Assembly (NCBI GenBank): GCA_001940845.1
Contig: MSGV01000031.1
Location: forward strand, 7,926 to 71,925
Origin: Christensenellaceae bacterium Phil7
GTDB lineage: Bacteria; Bacillota; Clostridia; Christensenellales; CAG-138
DNA length: 64,000 nucleotides
Direction: 5' to 3'
Shown: piece by piece, positions 14,668-23,081 of the stretch
Position numbering within the stretch: the stretch's first letter is position 1
Layout of the letters: each line of letters begins with the position of its first letter
The notes under the pieces: model-generated
What the model saw: only the letters and a program-made list of their open reading frames with translations
Database searches by the model: none
What the model was told of the DNA's origin: nothing
Translations under genes and position numbers: made by a program

Positions 14668-14788
14668 AAATACCCAGCGCACCTTTTGGTGGAGATAAGC
14701 GGGATCGAACCGCTGACCTCTTGACTGCCAGTCAAGCGCTCTCCCAGCTGAGCTATACCCCCAAATAGATGGGGTGCGCTGGGTATTT
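14668..14788. repeat. 16-bp inverted repeat enclosing tRNA-Ala
   Basis: AAATACCCAGCGCACC (14668-14683) and its exact reverse complement (14773-14788) flank the tRNA, 3 bp from its CCA end and 10 bp from its 5' end. In the minus-strand transcript the leader can pair with the trailer, and the trailer arm is followed by a short U-tract, so the pair may act as processing stem or long-range terminator. Confidence 0.85.
14687..14762 (-). tRNA. tRNA-Ala (anticodon GGC)
   Basis: Reads on the minus strand from GGGGGTATAGCTCAGCTGGG to ...TCTCCACCA, 76 nt with CCA encoded. The anticodon loop is CTGGCAG with GGC in the middle, the T-arm is GCGGTTCGATCCCGC, and the acceptor stem contains two G-U pairs. 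It lies directly beside the presumed right end of the ICE. Confidence 0.93.
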
Positions 14789-14811
14789 CTTATTCAATTT
14801 TTTAGAGGGGT

Positions 14812-14853
14812 GTGTAACCGCTTCAATCAGGCTACCAGCTGAGCTAATGCCCC
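14812..14853 (-). pseudogene. tRNA-Ala-like remnant
   Basis: On the minus strand GGGGCATTAGCTCAGCTGG followed by TAG reproduces the acceptor and D-arm of a typical tRNA-Ala(UGC), but the anticodon arm is missing; the sequence passes to ...GAAGCGGTTACACACCCC, a possible T-arm trace. It cannot fold as a complete tRNA. It probably belonged to a tandem tRNA-Ala pair with the intact gene at 14687. Confidence 0.55.
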
Positions 14854-14984
14854 AAAGAACATAGTGTATTATAGCACAGTCGGCAGGATTTGTAAAGCGG
14901 TCTTGCACAAATACTTCATATATTATTCGTTTCTTTTTCACCCGGATTCAAACCATTGAATTTCGGCTTCATAATACCTGGATA

Positions 14985-15899
14985 TCAACTTAAAAGAGCG
15001 GCCAGGCTCTCGGTGTTATCGCCAAATATTGCCAGGTTTATTCCCCCTGAAATAATACTTGCCATATCTTTGACGATCGTATCAATATCTTTGGGAGTAA
15101 CAATCATATCGCCGGATTGTTTTTTAACCAGAGATTCCGTCAGATTCCGAAGTTTAGCTTCATCGCAATCTATTCCCGGTTCTCCCGCAATCATGCCTAT
15201 TGCATCCCCTATTATGGTGCTTGCATATACCACAAGCGGAACGCCTATTGCGATAACCGGGACTCCCAAACTCTCTTTACTAAGCTCAGAACGCGTATTT
15301 CCAACACCTGAACCGGGGCTGATGCCCGCATCGGATAGCTGAACAGTACTGCTTATTCGGGCAGCTCTACGCGATGCAAGTGCATCGATAACTATCACCG
15401 CTGTCGGTTTAACACTTTCCACCACTCCATTCACAACATCCATGGTCTCTACACCTGTTATCCCAAGTACCCCAGGCGCAATTGCGCATACGCTTGCAAC
15501 AGGTGTTTCAAGAACTTCCGGCATGAATTTCTTTATATGCCTTGTTATATGGATTTCAGATACCGTCTGCGGCCCCAGAGAATCCGGCGTTACACCTCTG
15601 TTCCCAAGGCCAACAATCAAAACGGTGCTGTTTTCATCAAAACTCAGCATTCTTCCAAGCTCCTTTGCAAGCAGGTCCGTTACCTCTGAAAAAACTTCAG
15701 GTGAACGCGATTCCAGCTCAGGCGCGTCAATAGTGATATAACATCCCTTCTTCTTCCCCAAGCGTCTTGCGGCAATATCATTCAATATCCTGATCCTTTT
15801 TATTTCGATATTTCCTTTTTTTTCAGTCTGCTCTTCTATCCCCTTCTCGTCCGGGTTAAGTTCTCTTAGTTCTGCTGCGAGATCCGTATATATATGCAT
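14985..15899 (-). CDS. gpr: GPR endopeptidase (germination protease)
   Basis: A 304-residue protease that degrades small acid-soluble spore proteins during germination. Family landmarks: TDLAAE at the N-terminus, TIDAPEL (~65), VGLGNRGVTPDSLGP (~105-120), PGVLGITGVET and VIVIDALASR. ATG 15899 follows TGGAGGATCAT; a longer frame to 15962 lacks a site. GPR is made as a zymogen in the forespore and trims itself near the N-terminus. It is transcribed towards the tRNA and divergently from rpsT. Its presence indicates an endospore former. Confidence 0.95.
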   Translation of the reverse strand: MHIYTDLAAELRELNPDEKGIEEQTEKKGNIEIKRIRILNDIAARRLGKKKGCYITIDAPELESRSPEVFSEVTDLLAKELGRMLSFDENSTVLIVGLGNRGVTPDSLGPQTVSEIHITRHIKKFMPEVLETPVASVCAIAPGVLGITGVETMDVVNGVVESVKPTAVIVIDALASRRAARISSTVQLSDAGISPGSGVGNTRSELSKESLGVPVIAIGVPLVVYASTIIGDAIGMIAGEPGIDCDEAKLRNLTESLVKKQSGDMIVTPKDIDTIVKDMASIISGGINLAIFGDNTESLAALLS

Positions 15900-16082
15900 A
15901 TGATCCTCCATTAGAAACTTCAGCATAAAAATGCATCGCTTGCAATTATAAATATAGCCCAATGCTTTTTTATGTTAAAGCACAATTATTTTGCATTTAT
16001 TAGTATATACGCTTAAAGTTTAAATATTCAGTCATTTCTTTCACAATATATCAAAAAAGTTCGTATCCTAACAAAAAAAGGC

Positions 16083-16111
16083 TTGATTAAATGCCTTAAC
16101 TATGCTATAAT
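16083..16111 (+). promoter_or_regulatory. Sigma-A promoter for rpsT
   Basis: TTGATT (16083-16088), 17-bp spacer, consensus TATAAT (16106-16111), ~38 bp upstream of the TTG start of rpsT. Confidence 0.75.
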
Positions 16112-16148
16112 TAGCTTTGTTCGAGAATTATAAGGGAGGTGAACCGAT

Positions 16149-16409
16149 TTGGCAAACATTAAGTCAGCAATGAAGCGCGTTAAGGTATCCCAGATGCAGA
16201 ACATGCGTAACCGCATGATCACTTCTGACCTCAAAACCGCTCTCAAAAAGTTTGACAGGGCTTTGGAGTCTCGCGATGATGCTGTTATTTCCGAGACCTA
16301 TACTGTAGCAGTCAGCAAGGTAGATAAGGCTGTCACCAAGGGCGTTATCCATAAGAACGCGGCCAATCGTAAGAAGGCTCAGCTTGCTAAAAAGCTGGCG
16401 GCCAAATAA
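16149..16409 (+). CDS. rpsT: 30S ribosomal protein S20
   Basis: An 86-residue basic protein (MANIKSAMKRVKVSQMQNMR..., C-terminus NRKKAQLAKKLAAK) that binds 16S rRNA early in 30S assembly. The start is TTG at 16149 after GGGAGGTGAACCGAT. TTG starts are common for S20 and limit its translation. A single-gene unit with its own promoter and terminator; convergent with holA. Confidence 0.97.
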   Translation: MANIKSAMKRVKVSQMQNMRNRMITSDLKTALKKFDRALESRDDAVISETYTVAVSKVDKAVTKGVIHKNAANRKKAQLAKKLAAK

Positions 16410-16472
16410 GGTTTATCACATAGATTGAACCCGATTGAAAAACCAACTACTACTAGCTATTATGCAAAAGAT

Positions 16473-16500
16473 AAGACCGATTAAAGTCGGTCTTTTTCTT
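16473..16500 (+). terminator. Rho-independent terminator of rpsT
   Basis: AAGACCGA - TTAAAG - TCGGTCTT followed by TTTCTTT, 64 bp after the rpsT stop and just before the convergent holA end. Confidence 0.85.
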
Positions 16501-16508
16501 TACTAATT

Positions 16509-17486
16509 CTACCATTTGAACCCAACCATTATGCTCTCAATCATAGTTGAAGCTCGCACTCCACCGCGCATCATTAAATAGCCAATATCGGCAAGTGAAG
16601 AAACCAGCGAGCCCAGCTGATCAGCAGAGTACCGAATCGCAGCCTTGCATGATTTTTCATTCGCATATCTGCTACCCTCCATCTTTGCCGCAGCAGCAGA
16701 TGCAGAAAGCCCCCCATCCATCAACCTTCTGCCTTCCAGCATAAGTTTAAACCTGGATTCAAGGAAAGCCGCTATGCCAAGAGCCTCATTTTCATCCTCA
16801 AGAATAATATGCAGTAAGCTCATACCATCACGAATCTTACCGCTGGTGAAGCAATCCAGCATTTCAAAAATGCGCACTTCAATATTGCCTACGGTGCATT
16901 TCGAAATAATATCTGGCGTTATCACTCCACCCTCTCCAACCATATCAACTGCCTTTTGCATTTCGTTGCTTATAGAGGTCATATCTGTACCCACAAGCCC
17001 AACAAAACTTCGTGCAGTATTTTTATCGATAGCAACTCCATTTCTAACAGCAAAACTCATGCACCATTTAATAACGTCGCCTTCGCTGAGCTCTGAAAAC
17101 TGAACATCATGATCTATCGACTTAAAAAATTTAAGAATTTTGGAACGCTCTTGAATACTTCCGCGAATCTCTATTAACAGCACTGTAAATTCCGGAATTC
17201 TCTTCAGATAGTCTATTAGCTTATCCGGATCCATTGATACGCTGATTCCATGGCAAATAACAAGCTTCTTTTCTGAAAATAGCGGCAAGGTTTCGCAGGC
17301 CTCCAGTATCTCGCTTTCATCCGCTTCCGTTAGCATGGTGATATTAAACGCACGCATATCAATCGGTATAAGCTCAACTACATCGCGCAGTGCAGCATTC
17401 TTTACGAACTCCTCCTCCCCGTACAGCAGATAAGCACCTGCAATAGAGCCATTCTTTATATTTTTAAAGAAATCATTATAATTCAT
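16509..17486 (-). CDS. holA: DNA polymerase III subunit delta
   Basis: A 325-residue clamp-loader subunit that opens the beta sliding clamp. The N-terminal P-loop-like region YLLYGEEEFVKNAALRDV (~18-35), the middle LLIEIRGS and the three-helix C-terminal part (EVRIFEMLDCFTSGK...) fit HolA, at its usual length. ATG 17486 follows GAAAGGTAACTGAG. It lies downstream of comEC with a 38-bp gap on the minus strand, a common pairing in Firmicutes (comEC-holA), and ends against the rpsT terminator. Confidence 0.93.
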   Translation of the reverse strand: MNYNDFFKNIKNGSIAGAYLLYGEEEFVKNAALRDVVELIPIDMRAFNITMLTEADESEILEACETLPLFSEKKLVICHGISVSMDPDKLIDYLKRIPEFTVLLIEIRGSIQERSKILKFFKSIDHDVQFSELSEGDVIKWCMSFAVRNGVAIDKNTARSFVGLVGTDMTSISNEMQKAVDMVGEGGVITPDIISKCTVGNIEVRIFEMLDCFTSGKIRDGMSLLHIILEDENEALGIAAFLESRFKLMLEGRRLMDGGLSASAAAAKMEGSRYANEKSCKAAIRYSADQLGSLVSSLADIGYLMMRGGVRASTMIESIMVGFKW

Positions 17487-17524
17487 CTCAGTTACCTTTC
17501 AATAAAGGAGCAAATCCAACATCA

Positions 17525-19054
17525 TCATATTATACTCACAAATGCACATGTTGTAAACAGCAATGCCAGTATGAAAAGATATTCAAGCTTTTTCTGTGCG
17601 GGTCTAAGCACATAATCCGAGATGACAAAGAGTCCAATCAAGAATATTATACAAGAGAGTGCAGACGGTGCATAGAAATCAAGTGCGGCACCCGGAAGCT
17701 TTGATACTGCATTTAAGAATCTGTCGTTTAAAAAGAGCAGGGAACGAGGCAAATAGGCAAGAATTGATGCAAGTTCAGGAAAGGGGTACCCAATCATTGT
17801 AATTACAAGCATAAATGGGATTGCCAAAGAGAATATCGGTACTGCAAACATATTAGACAGCAGAGTATATGTGGAGAGCGTTCCAAAATAATGCATTTGA
17901 AGCACCATGGTAGCAATCGATGCAGAAATTGATGTACTGAGTCCAAGTTTAACCGGCATGCTGTACCTTCTTAGCAAACGATTCAAACATGGCCCAATCA
18001 TCAGGATTCCAAAACATGCTGCAAATGAAAGTTGAAAGCTTATAGAATAAAGCTGATATGGATTGGAGATCAGGATAGCTATCGCAGCAAGCGAAATAGC
18101 CGAAAGACCATCTTCTCTGCGTTCAAACCCAGATGAAACCAGCAGTGCAAAGGTCATGATCGCCGACCTTATTATCCCCGGCGACCGTACACATATCATA
18201 CAATAAATGATCATAACAAATCCGATTATGCCTATCCGCAGCCAGCGTCTGCGCCTTGGCAAAAGCCTGCCTACTATTGATACAATCACCGCCATATGAA
18301 ACCCCGATATTGAAAGGATATGTGAAATCCCTGTATCCCGGTATAGCTCTCTCCGCTCACTTTGCATGGCCTCGCTGCTGCCCATAAGCAGCTTTATAAC
18401 CGTTTCACCATCACTACCGAACAGTTCATAGGCTTTATATTCAAAGCTTGTCCGAATCGCGTTTAAGCTCCGCCGCAATGGCAAGCCACCATTCGATATT
18501 AAGGTAAAACTTTTCGCATCGCCATAGAGACCTATCCCCTTAGACAGATAATATTTGCGCTCATCAAATTTATTTCCTAAATAACCATTAGAATCCGAAA
18601 GCTCCTTAATATTTACACTGGCTTCTATAGAATCTCCAACTGAAACAGAAATCTCAGCTGATACATGTATATAAGCCTTTCTTGAATAAGCCCTGCCAGC
18701 AATAATTACACGATCAACCGTCAGATATCTTTTTCCATGTGCATCCTCTCTTCCAACACTCTCCACTATGCCCGAAACCCTATAGGTACCGGTTTTTACT
18801 CTATTCGGAGTATAAATTTGAATAAGACAGCATCCTAATAATATCGCAAGCATGAATAACAATGCACGCCTCGAATGAAGGATAAAAATCTCCGCACCGA
18901 TTCCAAGCATAATAATCAGAATAAAACCAAGCTTGCCGTATGCAGACAGCTCTCCGCATACGGCAATGCCCAACATAAACCCTATTGCAATCTCGAACAG
19001 GGGCCTATAATTGATAATTCTATTATTTTCTACCGTACTTCTCAGTACCATCAT
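17525..19054 (-). CDS. comEC: ComEC/Rec2-family membrane protein without metallo-beta-lactamase domain
   Basis: A 509-residue polytopic protein. An N-terminal OB-like region (~70-190, DUF4131 type) is followed by the Competence domain (~205-480) with the family motif GISHILSISGFHMAV (~245) and about eight membrane segments. ComEC forms the DNA uptake channel in naturally competent bacteria; in full-length homologues (~700-800 residues) a metallo-beta-lactamase domain follows. Here the frame stops after the last membrane helices and no such domain is encoded nearby, so it is either a shorter variant or a truncated gene. Its start overlaps the ridA stop (TGATG), showing coupling. Confidence 0.88.
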   Translation of the reverse strand: MMVLRSTVENNRIINYRPLFEIAIGFMLGIAVCGELSAYGKLGFILIIMLGIGAEIFILHSRRALLFMLAILLGCCLIQIYTPNRVKTGTYRVSGIVESVGREDAHGKRYLTVDRVIIAGRAYSRKAYIHVSAEISVSVGDSIEASVNIKELSDSNGYLGNKFDERKYYLSKGIGLYGDAKSFTLISNGGLPLRRSLNAIRTSFEYKAYELFGSDGETVIKLLMGSSEAMQSERRELYRDTGISHILSISGFHMAVIVSIVGRLLPRRRRWLRIGIIGFVMIIYCMICVRSPGIIRSAIMTFALLVSSGFERREDGLSAISLAAIAILISNPYQLYSISFQLSFAACFGILMIGPCLNRLLRRYSMPVKLGLSTSISASIATMVLQMHYFGTLSTYTLLSNMFAVPIFSLAIPFMLVITMIGYPFPELASILAYLPRSLLFLNDRFLNAVSKLPGAALDFYAPSALSCIIFLIGLFVISDYVLRPAQKKLEYLFILALLFTTCAFVSII

Positions 19055-19434
19055 CAGCCATTGGTAACGGCCATTGCCTCAATTTCCACCAATGCCCCTG
19101 CCGGCAAGGCTGCAACCTCAACACAGCTTCTTGCCGGAAATGGGGCTGGTATCATCATGCCATACAGCTTATTCACCTTTGCGAAATCAGCCATATCCTT
19201 CACAAAAACTGTAGTTTTCACTATATTATCCATGCTGGAATTGGCCGCTTCCAGCACTGCTTTAAGATTGTTTAAAGCTTGTACTGCCTGGGCTTCCACT
19301 CCCTCAGCCATTACTCCGGTCTCAGGATTGAGCCCAATTTGCCCTGAAGTGAATACCATCCTGCCAACCTTAACACAATGGCTGTATGGTCCGATTGCCG
19401 CCGGGGCATTTTGTGCATTAACGGTCTGTTTCAT
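19054..19434 (-). CDS. ridA: RidA family reactive intermediate deaminase
   Basis: A 126-residue RidA/YER057c/UK114 protein. It hydrolyses reactive enamine/imine intermediates from PLP enzymes such as threonine dehydratase. Family features: AIGPYSHCVKVGRMVFTSGQ at ~14-33, NLKAVLEAANSS, and the C-terminal segment PFPARSCVEVAALPAGALVE with the active-site Arg. ATG 19434 follows GGAGGATATTAAA. It lies between rimI and comEC on the minus strand and overlaps comEC by one base. Confidence 0.93.
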   Translation of the reverse strand: MKQTVNAQNAPAAIGPYSHCVKVGRMVFTSGQIGLNPETGVMAEGVEAQAVQALNNLKAVLEAANSSMDNIVKTTVFVKDMADFAKVNKLYGMMIPAPFPARSCVEVAALPAGALVEIEAMAVTNG

Positions 19435-19503
19435 TTTAATATCCTCCATTTTAATTGGTCTAAATTATCAAACAAAAGCGCGGATCATGAATCTAAGATC
19501 GAA

Positions 19504-19998
19504 TCATCGATTCAAAGCTTCTGCCTTTGATAGCGTATTTAAAATATTTTCATTCCAAAGGATAAGAGCATTTTCGCCTGTATCGCTATAATACCTCTTT
19601 CTCATGCCCGCATATCTAAATCCAAGCGCATAGTAAACACGCTGAGCCCTATGATTATTTTCGCGCACCTCAAGGGTCATTCCAATCGCATTCATCTGCG
19701 TAGCCTTTTGCATCAGATATAGGATCATACCGGTTGCGGTACCCTGACAACGCCATGGCTCATCAACTGCAATATTTGTCATATGAGCTTCATCGCATAC
19801 TACCCACATGCCGGCATATCCGACTATATGGCCAGCGCATTCAGCAACAACATAATGGGCGGCATCATTTCGCGACAACTCACCAATAAGTGCTTCAACG
19901 CTCCATGGCTGCGTAAAGCATCGGCATTCGATTCCATATACCTCTTCCACATCCAACATGGACATATCACGAAGAATTATTTTCTCATTATCGTCCAT
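19504..19998 (-). CDS. rimI: Ribosomal protein S18 alanine N-acetyltransferase (GNAT family)
   Basis: A 164-residue GNAT acetyltransferase. RimI landmarks are the CFTQPWSVEAL N-terminal motif (~26-36), the IVGYAGMWVVCDEAHMTNIAV core and the acetyl-CoA loop (PWRCQGTATGMILYLM), then EVRENNHRAQRVYYALGF. ATG 19998 follows AAGGAGAGGAA. RimI acetylates S18, although Firmicutes homologues may act on other proteins. The usual partners tsaE and tsaB are not next to it here; it sits between comF and ridA. Confidence 0.9.
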   Translation of the reverse strand: MDDNEKIILRDMSMLDVEEVYGIECRCFTQPWSVEALIGELSRNDAAHYVVAECAGHIVGYAGMWVVCDEAHMTNIAVDEPWRCQGTATGMILYLMQKATQMNAIGMTLEVRENNHRAQRVYYALGFRYAGMRKRYYSDTGENALILWNENILNTLSKAEALNR

Positions 19999-20041
19999 TT
20001 CCTCTCCTTTTCTCACAAGAAGTGTGTTCACCAAATATTGT

Positions 20042-20812
20042 TTATTCTGACAATACAGGACTTCTAAACGAAGCGCAGCAAGCTGTTAAAGCATATACAC
20101 GCACAGCACCATTTTTCTTTAGTGCTAAGGCGCATTCAGACAAAGTCCCTCCCGTTGTACGCATATCATCGATCAGCATAAATGCTTTTCCGCAGCAATC
20201 TTCTGATGCGGAAAAAGCACCTTTAACATTTTTTCTTCTTTCCTCGCCGCTGAGCCTTGCCTGTTTGGGAGTGTTGCGATTTCTTTTCAGGAAATCGACT
20301 CCTAAAACCAGCCCATATTGCTTGCAAATTTCTGCCGCAAGCACTTCACTCTGGTTAAACCCCCTTTTGCGTTCCCTATCTGGATGGAGCGGCACCGCTA
20401 ACACATAATCAAATTCCCAGTCGGCAGGTATCCTCATATAATGCACAAAAAATTCCTTTTTGCACAGCATTCCATTATATTTAAAGCTGCGCAGTGCTGA
20501 AGCCGCCGGCTCCTCATATAGAAGTCCTGCGGCAAATCCATCGATATTTGGTATAAGACCAGCGTTTACCGCAAACTTCAATTTTTCCTCACAACTTCTG
20601 CATATACCGTATTCATTAACAACGGCTTCCCTATCGCAGCAATGACATATCAGGTGTTGAGGAAAGATAAAGTCCATTAACCTATCAAAAAATCTCCGCA
20701 TCACCGGTCTAGGTTTACAGGCAACAATAGAACGGTATCGGGTTATATCACACCCATTTTCGCTTCCCTTTTCCTCTTGAATGTGAATTTCAATGCCGTC
20801 CGATTCGCTCAT
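20042..20812 (-). CDS. comF: ComF family phosphoribosyltransferase-like protein
   Basis: A 256-residue protein with an N-terminal zinc-finger-like motif (CHCCDREAVV ... CRSCEEKL, ~56-80) and a C-terminal phosphoribosyltransferase domain whose PRPP loop reads FMLIDDMRTTGGTLSE (~210). VPLHPDRERKRGFNQSE is the family signature. ComF helps single-stranded DNA handling during uptake in competent species. The start overlaps the recD2 end closely (1-bp gap). An N-terminal extension of ~45 charged residues precedes the zinc motif, longer than usual, so a downstream start is conceivable. Confidence 0.88.
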   Translation of the reverse strand: MSESDGIEIHIQEEKGSENGCDITRYRSIVACKPRPVMRRFFDRLMDFIFPQHLICHCCDREAVVNEYGICRSCEEKLKFAVNAGLIPNIDGFAAGLLYEEPAASALRSFKYNGMLCKKEFFVHYMRIPADWEFDYVLAVPLHPDRERKRGFNQSEVLAAEICKQYGLVLGVDFLKRNRNTPKQARLSGEERRKNVKGAFSASEDCCGKAFMLIDDMRTTGGTLSECALALKKNGAVRVYALTACCASFRSPVLSE

Positions 20813-20813
20813 A

Positions 20814-23015
20814 TCACCTAATTTCCTTATTCAGCTCTTTTAAGAAAAATGCAAGAGCCGAATATCTTCGCCTTTCACGGGTATTTCCTATCATGTTCTC
20901 TACACAACGGCTTGAGCCAAGTATAAATACATTTGATCTCGCACGAGTGACAGCGGTGTAAAGAATATTCCTTGTCATCAGCATTATCGGTCCATTCATA
21001 AGAGGAAGCACAACGCAGGGAAACTCACTGCCCTGGCTTTTATGTATCGATATGCAGTATGCAAGCTCTATTTCCTCCAGTTGATTGAAATTATAATCAA
21101 CAACACGCTCATCATCAAAAATTATCGTAATGCATTTGAGCGTATTATTAATGCTTAGAATGGTTCCGATATCTCCATTGAAGACGCCTTCCCCCTCCTC
21201 TTCCTTTTTCCCATATGTATTTCGCTTCCACGCAATATCGTAATTATTCTTTATCTGCATTACCCTATCGCCCTCGCGAAATACAATATCGCCAAACCTA
21301 AGTTCTTCTTTATCCTGATCAGCCGGATTCAAAACATTCTGCAAGTTATAATTAAGGTTATGCACTCCGAGTTTATCATTTTTCATCGGCGAGAGCACTT
21401 GCACATCACTACCCCGTCCCATAAGCATCTGATCATAGCAGAGATTCAACACGGATTGCAGCGCAATATCCGAATTACCACATTCATAAAACATAAAGTC
21501 AGATTCCAAGGAATTAAGTATCGGCATTTCGCCATGATTTATTCGGTGGGCATTTGTCACAATCATGCTGCGTCCTGCTTGACGATAGATCTGATCAAGC
21601 CTTATAACCGGAACATAATTTGCCGATACGATATCATGCAGCACATTCCCCGGGCCGACCGAAGGAAGCTGATCCACATCACCAACCATTATAAGCCTTG
21701 TACCTTCAGCCATCGCTCGAAGCAACGCATTAAACAGTGGGATATCTATCATCGACATTTCATCGATAATTATTACATCTGTCTCCAGCGGATATTCATC
21801 ATTTCTATTGAATTCATTATTCTGGAAGCTATATTCCAGCAAACGATGAAGCGTTCTTGCCTCACGACCTGTTGCATCACTCATTCGCTTTGCAGCCCTT
21901 CCGGTCGGTGCAGCCAGCTCAATCTCCAGCCCAAGCTGATCCATTATCTCGATTATGAAGCTCAAAATAGTGGTCTTTCCCGTACCCGGTCCACCGGTTA
22001 TAACCAGTACTCCATCGCTACAGCTTCTCTTTATCGCTTCGGTTTGTAATGGCGCCAGCCTTATTCCCTTACGTTTTTCCAGTCGATTTATAGCCTCATC
22101 CAAATCAAATAAGGGCAGCACATCCACGGTTCTGGCTATTGAACTCAGCAATACGGCGCATTCCGATTCTTGATAATGCATATATGGGAGAAAAATACAG
22201 ATTGTATCATCAACGATCAATTCTCTAAGCTTGGATGATACTATCATAGCCTCCAGAACGGATTCTATTCTATCGCTGGAAATATTCAAAACATTTCTTG
22301 ACGTAACATCGAGTAATACTTCCTTTGGCAGATATGTATTTCCCTCCTGCCTGGCAAGCGATAAAGTGTATTTTATTCCAGCGCTGATTCTAAATTCCGA
22401 TTCATATTCATATCCCGCTTCTCGCGCAATACTATCCGCAGTTCTGAAGCCAACATTTTCCACATCATCTATAAGCTGATATGGATTTTCACGCACTTTC
22501 TGCACGCACTCCTGCCCATACAGCTTATATAGCTTCATGGCCATAGAAATAGAGAGTCCCAGATCCTGCATCCCTATCACAATATCCTGCATAAAGTATT
22601 TTTCAAGATATGAATCATGGATCAACTTTGCTTTTTTAGCTCCAATGCCATTGATCTGAGTGAGCTTTTCCGGAGAATTTCTTATTATATCGAAAGTATC
22701 CTCTCCAAACGTATCAACAATCTGCTTTGCGGTCGTTTCACGCACACCCTTAATAAAACCACTCGAAAGATATGAAAGTACCGCCTGCCTTCCCTTTGGC
22801 AGAATATTATGGTAGCTATCCACCTTAAACTGCTCTCCATAAACAGGATGCTCGACCCATGTTCCGTCCAAAGCTGCCTGCTCTCCTGCATTTATGGATG
22901 GCATCACTCCAACGGCGGTAAATGATTTATTTTCAGAATCCGTACACGAAATAACCGTCCAGCCATTGCTGTCGTTGCGAAAACGTATTTCTTTAACTGC
23001 TGCAGTTATTTTCAT
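20814..23015 (-). CDS. recD2: RecD2-type ATP-dependent DNA helicase
   Basis: A 733-residue superfamily 1B 5'-3' helicase. The N-terminal OB-like and helix-hairpin-helix region (~90-200, INGIGAKKAKLIHDSYLEKY) is typical of RecD2 rather than RecD. Motifs: Walker A ITGGPGTGKTT (~340), DEAD-like VIIIDEMSMID, GDVDQLPSVGPG, and motif VI YTAVTRAR near the C-terminus. RecD2 acts in repair and replication-fork stability outside RecBCD. ATG 23015 follows GAGGTAGCA. Co-directional with comF, perhaps one transcript. Confidence 0.95.
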   Translation of the reverse strand: MKITAAVKEIRFRNDSNGWTVISCTDSENKSFTAVGVMPSINAGEQAALDGTWVEHPVYGEQFKVDSYHNILPKGRQAVLSYLSSGFIKGVRETTAKQIVDTFGEDTFDIIRNSPEKLTQINGIGAKKAKLIHDSYLEKYFMQDIVIGMQDLGLSISMAMKLYKLYGQECVQKVRENPYQLIDDVENVGFRTADSIAREAGYEYESEFRISAGIKYTLSLARQEGNTYLPKEVLLDVTSRNVLNISSDRIESVLEAMIVSSKLRELIVDDTICIFLPYMHYQESECAVLLSSIARTVDVLPLFDLDEAINRLEKRKGIRLAPLQTEAIKRSCSDGVLVITGGPGTGKTTILSFIIEIMDQLGLEIELAAPTGRAAKRMSDATGREARTLHRLLEYSFQNNEFNRNDEYPLETDVIIIDEMSMIDIPLFNALLRAMAEGTRLIMVGDVDQLPSVGPGNVLHDIVSANYVPVIRLDQIYRQAGRSMIVTNAHRINHGEMPILNSLESDFMFYECGNSDIALQSVLNLCYDQMLMGRGSDVQVLSPMKNDKLGVHNLNYNLQNVLNPADQDKEELRFGDIVFREGDRVMQIKNNYDIAWKRNTYGKKEEEGEGVFNGDIGTILSINNTLKCITIIFDDERVVDYNFNQLEEIELAYCISIHKSQGSEFPCVVLPLMNGPIMLMTRNILYTAVTRARSNVFILGSSRCVENMIGNTRERRRYSALAFFLKELNKEIR

Positions 23016-23081
23016 TGCTACCTCGTCATAATTATTATACCACACATTCCTTCGCTTGGCAAATTTGTGTTATAGACATGC

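Noticed and set aside
21360..22049. 229-codon plus-strand ORF
   Set aside because: Antisense shadow of recD2.
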